The notes under the pieces are model-generated. The model saw nothing but the letters and a program-made list of their open reading frames with translations, did not search any database and was not told the origin of the DNA. Below, piece by piece: positions 6,081 through 13,564 of a stretch of DNA of 24,955 nt. This stretch comes from a virus: IMG/VR virus record IMGVR_UViG_3300006875_000150, positions 1 to 24,955 of that record; one strand, given 5' to 3'. The position numbers and the translations under genes are program-made. How positions within the stretch are numbered: position 1 is the first letter of the stretch; the number at the start of each line of letters is the position of its first letter.

Positions 6081-6661
6081 TGAAACATTACGTCTACTAC
6101 TCCTACGAAGAGTGGGGACGTGGGTACATCGGCGTCAAGTCGTCTGAGGATCCCGTCACTGACGGGTACTTCGGAAGTTACGTTGATCCAACCTTCCAAC
6201 CCACTGACAAGATCATCATCGCTGAGTTCCCTACAAGGGAGCAAGCAGTGGCGGCGGAGGTTATCCTTCACCGCTACTTTGAAGTTGCCGACAACCCCCA
6301 CTTCGCCAACAAAGCTAATCAGCCCTCCCCCGACTTCGGCAGAATCGACACGTGCGCCCTAGGGGGCCACACTCAGGGTCTGGTCAACGTGAAAACGGGG
6401 CACATGCTCCGAGTCCAACAACTTGGGGCTCCCAAAGGCGGGAAGTCTCAAGGAAAGAATAACATTGAGTCAGGACACATTCAGTCCCTAGGAAAACGGC
6501 AAGGGAAAATCAATGTTGAGTCTGGCCTCCTTAGGAAAGCCCAGAACAAACAGTTTGTATGCACCAAGACAGGATTTATCGGTAATGCGGGAAACGTTGC
6601 CCGGCACCAGAAGCGTCTTGGGATTGACTCCTCGCACCGGAAACCCTTAGATCAATGTTAA
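6080..6661 (+). CDS. GIY-YIG family homing endonuclease
   Basis: The ATG at 6080 is preferred to the in-frame TTG at 6077. The 193-aa product opens with YVYY (residues 4-7) and GYIG (15-18), the GIY-YIG signature in its phage variant, followed by DGYFGSY (28-34), a candidate metal-binding Glu60 in EVILH, and NPHFANK (72-78), as in free-standing phage GIY-YIG enzymes. Residues 120-155 hold two repeats of the form QGKxNxESGxx, a DNA-binding repeat commonly seen behind such nuclease domains. It would cut a cognate site in phages lacking the gene and spread by repair. The gene is wedged between two paralogous modules, overlaps both neighbours (TGATG upstream, 7 nt downstream), and is visibly richer in A/T than most of the window, consistent with separate acquisition. 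Confidence 0.85.
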   Translation: MKHYVYYSYEEWGRGYIGVKSSEDPVTDGYFGSYVDPTFQPTDKIIIAEFPTREQAVAAEVILHRYFEVADNPHFANKANQPSPDFGRIDTCALGGHTQGLVNVKTGHMLRVQQLGAPKGGKSQGKNNIESGHIQSLGKRQGKINVESGLLRKAQNKQFVCTKTGFIGNAGNVARHQKRLGIDSSHRKPLDQC

Positions 6662-9336
6662 ACCCTCAATTCCCAAATTATGCCAACTCGGCAGCCGGAA
6701 CAGAAGTCATCGGCTGGACCATTGTTGGCGGTCAACCGCTGTATCGCCTCCCCGTCGCCTACGTCGACACGGGATTCGGTGCGGCTTACGTCTGCGAAGG
6801 CAGTACAGTTGAAGGCCCCACTTATCCGGATGGCGTCTACGCTCCGGATCCGAAGATTGAGTCGGCGGGCACTATCTCCGGCAGTCCAGAAGTTGGGACC
6901 GCCCTGACTTTCGTTCCCGGCACTGTAACCGGAACCGCCCCAATCACCGTTCAATACAACTGGATTCGTTACAATCCGGGTGGAACCTCCTTAATCGTTG
7001 GCACTGGACTGAACTATACCGTTCAGATCGCTGACGCTGCTTACAACCTCGTTGTTCAAACCGTCGCCTCCAACAGCGTCGGCACTGTTGGCACACAAAC
7101 CGTTCCTTACGGGCCATGTCTCGCTCCGGCTCCGATCATCACTGATCCCGGAACCATTGAGATTGCAATTCCTAACTCGGACCCAAGCTACTGTCCAGTT
7201 CCCGGAGATGTTTTGTCATTCTCCGGTGCTACTATCTTCTCACAACAACCCAATTACAGCACCTTCACTACTTGGGTGAACGCCAACAACTCGGACGAGG
7301 TTTGGCAACTAGGTGGCGATACTTTTGTCATTCCACCTACCGCTGTAGGCGACGAAGTGGCTGTGCGTACGACTGTGTTCGGCGCGGGCGGCTCATCGTT
7401 TGCTCTCACTAACACCATTGCTGTGTGCGGTGAGATTGTGATTCAGTCTCCTTCAAAAATCAGCATCAAGGATCCGCTTTATGTCGGAGATGGTTTAACT
7501 GGAACACCAGCGGTCTTTCAGTCGTATGGTCCTCCTAGTGTCTCATTCGGCTTTGTTGACGTCACTGATCCGAACAACCCCATCCCAGTGGGTTATGCCG
7601 ACTCTACGACTTTCTCCGTAACGGCTGCTGATTTTGGTAAGAGCTTCGCGTTCAGGACCATTGGCACTATTGGCATCCTCACCGCAACAAGTCTGTCAGA
7701 GATAGTTGGCCCAGCTGAGGGTTACCTCAATGTGGTCACTAAACCGGTGATTTCCTACACTGGCGACACCGCTTATCCTGGCACAATCGTCACAGGCACA
7801 CCCGCAGTTTTTGATGCTGTTCCCGCCATCACGTCGACCATAAACCGTTTCTACCGCAATGACGGAACGGCTGGCGTGCCGAACTGGGTGGGCATAGGTA
7901 CAATCGGAGACACGACTTACACCCTCACTGAAGCCGAAGTTGGGAAAGACGTCGCTTACGGAACCACAGCTTTCAGCCCACTGTACCCCCTTGGTGTATT
8001 GAGTCTGAGCAACCCAATTCGTCCGGGCCACTTCTTCACCTTCACCTCTCAAGGTAGCTACACCAACCTTACTGTTCCCGGTGCGCCCCCTAAAGTGGGT
8101 GATCGTGTTCAGTTGGTGTACCCACAAAGTCAGCCTCAGAACACTGCGTATGGTGGAACGGTTCCGATCCAAGGGCAGCTGAGAACACTCCAAGGTGGCG
8201 CATCTGCGAGCGATCCTTACACTATCCTCGCCTCGTGGTTCGGGAGAGACGCCTACGCTACCTACAGCGTGACGTTCGAGGGGAACACCTACACTCAAAA
8301 TAGCCCCACCTGGAAAATCGGCGGCACTCGCCCGATAATCACGGCACCCGGAACCGTCACTTCGACAGCTTCTATCCCGTTCCAGCCCGGAACTGTGGCG
8401 ACATTCACCAAGCCAACCGTTCAGGCCGGCATTCCTGCCGCTTACACCGAGGCGTGGACTTGGTACACTGTGAAAGCCGGTGGAACAAAGACTGCGATTC
8501 AGAATGGCGGTCTCACTCTCAACCTCTCGGACGTTTTCGTAGGACTCCTCATCGAGGTGGACTACACCGTAACTAACGCTGCCGGTTCAGACTCAGGCAC
8601 TTACACTTCCTCCGTTCCAGTCCCAGCACCGTCGGTGTACTTCACGTCAGTTGGTCAGCTGACAGTTGGAAGCACGAACTTCGCGAAAGTTGGCCTATAC
8701 GACAACTCTATTCAAGCGACGTACTCTGCTTCAACCGCAACTGATGGAAGCGCAGACCCCATCACGATCACAAAAGAGTACATTCTCTGTAACTCTCTTG
8801 GTAGTGCGCTCCCTTCAGGAATTCAGACACAGAACAATTACCCGAGCGTGGGAAGTTACCTGCTGCGGAACTCCGCCGTTCCAAACTCTAAGCAGTTCCT
8901 ATCTGACCCTCCAGGCGACCCTAGTGACACCCCATTCCCCGGGTCCGGCAACTACACAGCTATTAAGTGGACCGCTGTCAACCCAAAGACAGGCTCTTCA
9001 GCAACAGCCCTGAGCAACATCGTCGGTCCTTTGAATGACCCCACGATTCCTTACGGTGGCACCACTCCCTGGGCTTTCACGGCCACGAAGGGCACAGGCA
9101 CCACGTACAACTGCACTCTAACTCTCCCGACTTTCAACAACGGTGGAGCAGTTCAGGTTAGCTCTCTTGAGATCTGGGTTAGCGCCATCTCTCCTTTTAC
9201 TCCTTCAAGGAAGTATACTGGAGTCACAACCTTTACTGCGACTGAGAGTGAGTTGTACACTCTGGGTCTCTTCGGCATCTACTACGTCACCGGCCCTCAA
9301 GGCAGATTCGGACCGTTCAACGTTACTATCTCCTAA
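6655..9336 (+). CDS. Large Ig-like repeat protein, probable virion surface or adhesin protein
   Basis: This 893-aa protein has no enzyme motif, and its composition (Thr, Ser, Gly, Pro, Val, very little Lys or Arg) is that of secreted or virion beta-sandwich proteins. After an N-terminal module shared with the 64-aa protein (residues 4-50), about six to eight domains follow, starting near residues 66, 162, 265, 360, 460, 562, 660 and 795. Many show the Ig-like pattern: PGT near the start, VG(T/D) before a strand, a YxW or TxW core, and a TY...AxxVG...V ending. Such domains decorate phage capsids, tails and fibres and bind host surface carbohydrate. No collagen-like or chaperone domain is seen. 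The start overlaps the homing endonuclease by 7 nt. An adhesin or fibre role is inference; the Ig-like assignment is by pattern only. Confidence 0.7.
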   Translation: MLNPQFPNYANSAAGTEVIGWTIVGGQPLYRLPVAYVDTGFGAAYVCEGSTVEGPTYPDGVYAPDPKIESAGTISGSPEVGTALTFVPGTVTGTAPITVQYNWIRYNPGGTSLIVGTGLNYTVQIADAAYNLVVQTVASNSVGTVGTQTVPYGPCLAPAPIITDPGTIEIAIPNSDPSYCPVPGDVLSFSGATIFSQQPNYSTFTTWVNANNSDEVWQLGGDTFVIPPTAVGDEVAVRTTVFGAGGSSFALTNTIAVCGEIVIQSPSKISIKDPLYVGDGLTGTPAVFQSYGPPSVSFGFVDVTDPNNPIPVGYADSTTFSVTAADFGKSFAFRTIGTIGILTATSLSEIVGPAEGYLNVVTKPVISYTGDTAYPGTIVTGTPAVFDAVPAITSTINRFYRNDGTAGVPNWVGIGTIGDTTYTLTEAEVGKDVAYGTTAFSPLYPLGVLSLSNPIRPGHFFTFTSQGSYTNLTVPGAPPKVGDRVQLVYPQSQPQNTAYGGTVPIQGQLRTLQGGASASDPYTILASWFGRDAYATYSVTFEGNTYTQNSPTWKIGGTRPIITAPGTVTSTASIPFQPGTVATFTKPTVQAGIPAAYTEAWTWYTVKAGGTKTAIQNGGLTLNLSDVFVGLLIEVDYTVTNAAGSDSGTYTSSVPVPAPSVYFTSVGQLTVGSTNFAKVGLYDNSIQATYSASTATDGSADPITITKEYILCNSLGSALPSGIQTQNNYPSVGSYLLRNSAVPNSKQFLSDPPGDPSDTPFPGSGNYTAIKWTAVNPKTGSSATALSNIVGPLNDPTIPYGGTTPWAFTATKGTGTTYNCTLTLPTFNNGGAVQVSSLEIWVSAISPFTPSRKYTGVTTFTATESELYTLGLFGIYYVTGPQGRFGPFNVTIS

Positions 9337-9362
9337 GAGGGTTTCCTCAAGCCAAACCACGC

Positions 9363-9368
9363 TACACT
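9363..9368 (+). promoter_or_regulatory. Candidate -10 box TACACT
   Basis: TACACT in the context GCTACACT lies 7 nt before the polymerase ATG at 9376. Initiation at the usual distance would give a leaderless mRNA. No Shine-Dalgarno sequence is present. Confidence 0.5.
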
Positions 9369-9375
9369 ACCCTTG

Positions 9376-12171
9376 ATGACAAAACTCAACGTGCCGCACA
9401 TGCGCAAGAACGAACTCGGCTATCCGGTGGTCTCTGACGAGGTTCACCGGAAGCTATTCGGCACAGTTCCCCGCCCGGAACCGACTCAGAAACAGTTGGA
9501 CCGGGCGGTTTCTCTTTTGGAGAAGTTCAAGGTCCCCGTCCCTGTCTCTCACGCCGAAGGCATGTACGACGGGCCACTCCCCCTTCCCGATCTGAAGGGA
9601 GTGACGATCGAGGAACACTTCGAGAAGATCGCAGAAGAGCAGATCGGCCACCACAAGAAAGCAGCAGATGATTTCGCTCAAGCCACGCTCCCGCCGATCC
9701 CAGGCATTGACGACCTTGTCCTCAACCCTGGATGGACTCGCTACACGCTTGGAAAGGATGGCAAGTGGACTACGGAAACAGTCCCGCACCCTCTCGAGCA
9801 AGCGTTCACCTTTGACACTGAGACCTTCGTGGTTGGAGGCGCATTCCCTATCATCGGAACGGCGCTCTCCTCTGAAGCGGCTTACATCTGGCTTGCGGCG
9901 GAACTTATCGATCCTTCGATCCCGCAGTCGGAGTGGACGCAGTACGACATGATCCCCATCGGGGAGAACAAGTTCGTAGCAGGCCACAACATCTCTTATG
10001 ACCGCGTTCGTTCTCGCGAAGCCTATTCCCTCGACCGTTCCGAGCCCGAGAACTTCTACTTCGACACTCTTTCCGCTCACATCGGGGTTTCTGGTCTTGC
10101 TTCTGGTCAGCGTTGGCTGTACGTTCTTGCGGGAAAGGAACCTGAGGAGATGACCGAGGAGGAGAAACGGAAGCTCCGCTTCGCCCCCAAGTGGCTCGAG
10201 GCTGGTTCCACCAACTCCCTGGTCGAGTGCTACAACTTCCACGTCTACGAGGTGCGCAAGTTCTTCGGTGGTGAAGCCAAGAAGCTGGGCTACGAGGACA
10301 AGGAGGTGCGAGACCTGTTCGTGACCGCACCTGACCTCGCTGTCATCCGCCACGCCATCTTCGAGGCTCTCGACTATGCCGTCAAGGACGCGTTCTACAC
10401 CGCTGAGCTGTTCCAAGCCATCTGGCCAAAGTACCTCGACTCGACTCCGAGCATGGTGGGTCTGTGTGGCATGTACCACCTCAACGGCTCGGTGATTCCT
10501 CTGCCTGAGGACTGGACCAAGTGGATCCAGCGTTGTGAGGACACCTACCACAGCTACATCCGTGAGATGGGCGACGTCTGCCGTGAGCTGGCTGAGACCC
10601 ACTACGCGGCGTGGCGTGAGATCTACGACCAGAATCCTGAGAAAGCCCAGGCGTGGGCAGACCGTGACCCGTGGCTCCACCAGCTGGACTGGGATGTCAA
10701 GACTGTGAAAGGCAAGTACGCCCACATCCCCAACTGGTATCGGGACTTCATCAAGGATCCCGACCGACGCATCACGCCGAAGAACCAGCTCGCCCACCTG
10801 CTGCTCAAGCTGAAGTGGGAAGGCAGCCCGATCGTAGCCACCAAGAAACAGGGCTGGTGCTACACCAACGAAGAAGGTGAGCTCACCAAGATCCCCCACC
10901 CCAAGAACCAGAAGGACAATGTGGGTGTGCTGCTGTCCAAGGATTTCGTCGATGACATGAAGGTCGGTCGTCTCGACAGCGACCTGCCTGAGGCCAAGCG
11001 AGCTCTCGAGATCGCCAACGCGACCTCCTACTGGACATCCGTGCGCAAGCGTGTGATGGATCGCATCTTCGTCAAGGCTCACAATCCACACGGTGAGGAC
11101 GCCTACATCACCCTGCCAGAGATCCTGGCTCACGGCACTGTGACGCGACGCACTGTGGAACCGCTCATGGTGACCATGTGCTCGACCAAGAACTGGCGCA
11201 TCGGCACAGAGCTCAAGACCCGCGTGTCTGCGCCTGACGGCTGGAAGATTGTGGGTGCTGACTTTGACGGTCAGGAGCTTCAGATCGCGTCCGCCTACTG
11301 TGACGCGTGGGACACAGGGGTCGTGGGCGGCTCTCCCATGGGTTTCAGTGTGCTCTCCGGCTCGAAAGAGCAGGGAACTGATCCTCACTCCGCACTGGCA
11401 AAAGCGGCCGGCGTGGACCGTGACACTGCCAAGGGTGTGGGCTTCGCAGTTCTCTACGGCGCCGGCATGCGGACTGTGGCCAACACAATCCGCCGCAAGT
11501 TCCCAGACCGAAACGCCAGGGAGCTCAACAACCTGGCGATGAAGATGCTGGAGGCGAAGAAGGGCTACCGTCAGTACAAGAGTGAGCCATTCCAAGGCGG
11601 TAGCGACTCCGGTTGCTTCAACTACATGGAACGTCTCGCTCTCAAGACCAAGGTGCCTCAGCTTCCGTGCCTCGGCACCAAGATCTCGACCGCACTGCGT
11701 CCCGCGGCCGTGGGAGACGACTTCCTGACTGGTCGCATCAACTGGACGATTCAGGCGTCGGGCGCAGAAATCCTGGCCACAATCCTCACCGCAGCCCACT
11801 GGCTGATGCGTGAGTACAAGCTTCAGGTACGCTTCATCATCTCGATCCACGACGAGATCTGGTGGATGGCTCCAGAGAAGCACGCTGAGCTGTGGGCTGT
11901 CGCCTACCAGATCGCCCACCTCTACACCTGGGCTCGCTTCCAGTCCTCTGTGGGACTTCCCGATGTGCCTCTCAGTCGAGCATTCTTCTCGTCTGTGGCC
12001 ATCGACAACCGCATTCGGAAGACACCTCACGAGTGCACCGTCAGTCCGTCCAACCCTCAGGGCAAGGATGAGCCTGACGGCCAGGAGTTCAGCATGCGCG
12101 AGCTGGCTGAGCTGGGTGCCATCGACCGGCTCAAGACCCGCCACGGGCTTGTCCAGCGCGGTTTACTCTAA
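9376..12171 (+). CDS. Family A DNA polymerase, Pol gamma-like, with 3'-5' exonuclease
   Basis: This 931-aa replicative polymerase (ATG 9376 preferred to TTG 9373) has both domains intact. Exonuclease: Exo I FDTE (Asp147, Glu149), Exo II HNISYD (204-209), Exo III YAVKD (Tyr334, Asp338). Polymerase: motif A VGADFDGQEL (catalytic Asp629), motif B with Arg682, Lys686, Phe690, Tyr694 and YGAG, motif C SIHDE (Asp826, Glu827). From memory, these and intervening segments match mitochondrial Pol gamma rather than Pol I or T7: DTLSAHIGVSGLASGQR, DPWLHQLDWD, GTVTRRTVEP, GTDPHS, GRINWTIQAS, and RAFFSSVAIDNRIRK followed by SPSNP. The Pol gamma-type region between exonuclease and polymerase domains (about 345-590) is also present. 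Phe690 replaces the Tyr found in human Pol gamma (Tyr951). No accessory-subunit, primase or helicase gene is nearby. It is preceded by a TACACT box. Confidence 0.95.
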   Translation: MTKLNVPHMRKNELGYPVVSDEVHRKLFGTVPRPEPTQKQLDRAVSLLEKFKVPVPVSHAEGMYDGPLPLPDLKGVTIEEHFEKIAEEQIGHHKKAADDFAQATLPPIPGIDDLVLNPGWTRYTLGKDGKWTTETVPHPLEQAFTFDTETFVVGGAFPIIGTALSSEAAYIWLAAELIDPSIPQSEWTQYDMIPIGENKFVAGHNISYDRVRSREAYSLDRSEPENFYFDTLSAHIGVSGLASGQRWLYVLAGKEPEEMTEEEKRKLRFAPKWLEAGSTNSLVECYNFHVYEVRKFFGGEAKKLGYEDKEVRDLFVTAPDLAVIRHAIFEALDYAVKDAFYTAELFQAIWPKYLDSTPSMVGLCGMYHLNGSVIPLPEDWTKWIQRCEDTYHSYIREMGDVCRELAETHYAAWREIYDQNPEKAQAWADRDPWLHQLDWDVKTVKGKYAHIPNWYRDFIKDPDRRITPKNQLAHLLLKLKWEGSPIVATKKQGWCYTNEEGELTKIPHPKNQKDNVGVLLSKDFVDDMKVGRLDSDLPEAKRALEIANATSYWTSVRKRVMDRIFVKAHNPHGEDAYITLPEILAHGTVTRRTVEPLMVTMCSTKNWRIGTELKTRVSAPDGWKIVGADFDGQELQIASAYCDAWDTGVVGGSPMGFSVLSGSKEQGTDPHSALAKAAGVDRDTAKGVGFAVLYGAGMRTVANTIRRKFPDRNARELNNLAMKMLEAKKGYRQYKSEPFQGGSDSGCFNYMERLALKTKVPQLPCLGTKISTALRPAAVGDDFLTGRINWTIQASGAEILATILTAAHWLMREYKLQVRFIISIHDEIWWMAPEKHAELWAVAYQIAHLYTWARFQSSVGLPDVPLSRAFFSSVAIDNRIRKTPHECTVSPSNPQGKDEPDGQEFSMRELAELGAIDRLKTRHGLVQRGLL

Positions 12172-12199
12172 CTTTCCTCTTCCTAAACTGGTCAAGCCA

Positions 12200-12394
12200 A
12201 TGGCACGCAAATCAAACAAGAAGAAATCCCGAGTCCACGCGTCGCTTCTCTCCCCGTTGCGTCGTCTCTACCCGCATGTTGAGGTCATTCCTCTTGACAA
12301 GCGGGGGAGGGAAATTCCCTCGTCGGTCCGGGTATCCGTCAATCTAGACTACTACTCAATAGAGGAGGCCGAGCGCATGGCCTTCTCCCTCTGA
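12200..12394 (+). CDS. Small basic protein of unknown function, 64 aa
   Basis: The ATG at 12200 opens a 64-aa product with a very basic start ([17 protein letters not shown]) and a mixed C-terminal half with one strand ([12 protein letters not shown]) and one helix (IEEAERMAF). The frame is open upstream inside the polymerase gene, but that part is a shadow. It lies 28 nt after the polymerase stop and 32 nt before the RlpA-like gene, probably in the same transcription unit. The basic N-terminus suggests nucleic acid binding, perhaps linked to the polymerase, but no family is recognised. Confidence 0.6.
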   Translation: MARKSNKKKSRVHASLLSPLRRLYPHVEVIPLDKRGREIPSSVRVSVNLDYYSIEEAERMAFSL

Positions 12395-12426
12395 CGGATA
12401 GGGGAGGTCGAATTCTATCCAAATTG

Positions 12427-12795
12427 ATGCTACGTTCCATCTTCACGAGCCTCACAGCCACCGTCCTGGGCATTGCGGGTTTAGCGCCCAATGCAGCTCA
12501 GGCGGCGTCATGTACTCAAGCTTCGCACTACGGTGTGGGTGACGGGTACCACGGGCGAACAACCGCCAACGGCGAGAGGTTCAATGCTTATGGCCTGACG
12601 GCCGCCCACAAGAGTCTCCCCTTCGGGACTCGCGTTCGAGTGACCAACCAAGCCAACGGCAAATCAGTCATCGTGCGCATCAACGATGACGGTCCACACG
12701 TCTACGGGCGTTCCCTGGACCTTTCCTACGGTGCCTTTTCCCAAATCGCTTCGCCTTCCCAAGGCGTCGCTTCCGTCTGCTACAGCCGAGTCTGA
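12427..12795 (+). CDS. RlpA-like double-psi beta-barrel protein with signal peptide
   Basis: The ATG at 12427 is preferred to TTG at 12424. The 122-aa product has a signal peptide (hydrophobic core about residues 5-20, likely cleavage after AQA26) and then a complete RlpA/barwin-like domain. Diagnostic elements are ASHYG (32-36), the HGRTTANGE segment ending at Glu50, [17 protein letters not shown] (58-74), and VRIND(D)GP with Asp87, followed by [11 protein letters not shown]. Glu50 and Asp87 match the spacing of the catalytic pair of Pseudomonas RlpA, a lytic transglycosylase acting on stem-free peptidoglycan. An exported version in a phage suggests cell-wall weakening from the periplasm, as a lysis or adsorption-related enzyme that needs no holin for export. 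There is no SPOR domain. The next gene starts 4 nt downstream. Enzymatic activity is inferred from family and residues. Confidence 0.88.
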   Translation: MLRSIFTSLTATVLGIAGLAPNAAQAASCTQASHYGVGDGYHGRTTANGERFNAYGLTAAHKSLPFGTRVRVTNQANGKSVIVRINDDGPHVYGRSLDLSYGAFSQIASPSQGVASVCYSRV

Positions 12796-12798
12796 CGC

Positions 12799-13359
12799 AT
12801 GCTCATCCTGTTAGGTGGCCCCGACCGAGTCGGGAAATCAACACTAGCCGCCAACCTCGCCGATCTCACTGGCTTCAAGGTCAAGCATCACAACGCCCCC
12901 GACGTCTTCGATCCCGACATCTTTGACATCTACCGTCGGAATCTGGAGGAGGGTGGCGACCAGATCTGGGACCGCAGCTATCTCTGTGCGTTCATTCTCG
13001 AGCGCTACCGGAAGCGAAACCACGATCATCTCGTGGAGATCATGGATCTCGAATTCGAGCTGAGCAAGAGGCACGAGGTTATTCACGTCGGTGTGACCAA
13101 GCCCTGGCATTGGTGCGCACCACTTCACTGGGAGGAACTGAACAAGAGGCATCACCTGCCAGCCCACTGGGCAAGGCGCGATGCGTTCATGTCGCGGCAG
13201 AATGAACACCACTTCTACATCGACGAGATGGAGAACTTCTACCGCTACGTGACCATGTTCCCCTCATTCATGGTAGACCCTGAATGGGGAGCCGAAGAGG
13301 TCTGGGCAAATGTGCAATCAATCCACTCCATGCAACGACCAAGGTTTGCCTTGTCTTGA
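12799..13359 (+). CDS. P-loop nucleotide/nucleoside kinase
   Basis: The 186-aa product begins with a strand and a Walker A motif, GPDRVGKST (residues 7-15), of the form seen in thymidylate-kinase-like and deoxynucleoside-kinase-like phage enzymes. DRS (58-60) after a hydrophobic strand matches the DR[S/Y] motif of that group, which contacts substrate. The rest is charged, with a possible lid region near LNKRHHLPAHWARRDAF (114-130). It has the size of a dNMP kinase. With a dCMP-hydroxymethylase-like gene at the window start, a role in phosphorylating (hydroxymethyl-)deoxynucleoside monophosphates is plausible, as T4 gp1 does, but specificity cannot be read from the sequence. It lies 3 nt after the RlpA-like gene and overlaps the next frame by 50 nt. 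Confidence 0.8.
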   Translation: MLILLGGPDRVGKSTLAANLADLTGFKVKHHNAPDVFDPDIFDIYRRNLEEGGDQIWDRSYLCAFILERYRKRNHDHLVEIMDLEFELSKRHEVIHVGVTKPWHWCAPLHWEELNKRHHLPAHWARRDAFMSRQNEHHFYIDEMENFYRYVTMFPSFMVDPEWGAEEVWANVQSIHSMQRPRFALS

Positions 13360-13564
13360 GGTTCTCTATGCTGAGGAATGGGCGATCGATGCTTTAGATC
13401 GCCTACTCAGTGGGGACATCAGGGGAGCGAAAACATCGTTCTCCTACGCCAGCATGAACATCATGAAGCTGCCTCCAGGCTCCTCCTACGAGGACTTGGA
13501 GGCATTTCTTGCATGTGTTGGGGTAAAAGTTCATCACACACCCGAACAAAACTCACCAGCATGA
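13310..13564 (+). CDS. Small protein of unknown function, 84 aa
   Basis: The frame from ATG 13310 overlaps the kinase gene by 50 nt. Later starts (TTG 13346, ATG 13454) would reduce or remove the overlap, so the start is uncertain. The part beyond 13360 looks coding: EEWAIDALDRLLSGDIRGAKTSFSYASMNIMKLPPGSSYEDLEAFLACVG, a helical acidic sequence without a known motif. The C-terminal codons contain the GGGTAAAAGT variant of the recurrent regulatory motif, and the TGA overlaps the tail chaperone ATG as ATGA. Function unknown. Confidence 0.5.
   Translation: MCNQSTPCNDQGLPCLEVLYAEEWAIDALDRLLSGDIRGAKTSFSYASMNIMKLPPGSSYEDLEAFLACVGVKVHHTPEQNSPA
13521..13530 (+). promoter_or_regulatory. Recurrent motif variant GGGTAAAAGT, copy 3
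   Basis: It shares the first eight bases (GGGTAAAA) with the three exact copies. It lies inside the end of the 84-aa gene, 30 nt before the ATG of the tail chaperone, at the start of the virion gene block. Confidence 0.4.

Noticed and set aside
7696-8298. A 200-codon minus-strand frame inside the Ig-like gene
   Set aside because: It lies opposite a long, consistent plus-strand coding frame, has no start signal and shows no recognisable protein features.
9454-12144. An 896-codon open frame on the minus strand opposite the polymerase gene
   Set aside because: It is codon-aligned with the polymerase and is explained by the same avoidance of TTA, CTA and TCA codons. No motif or start signal supports it.
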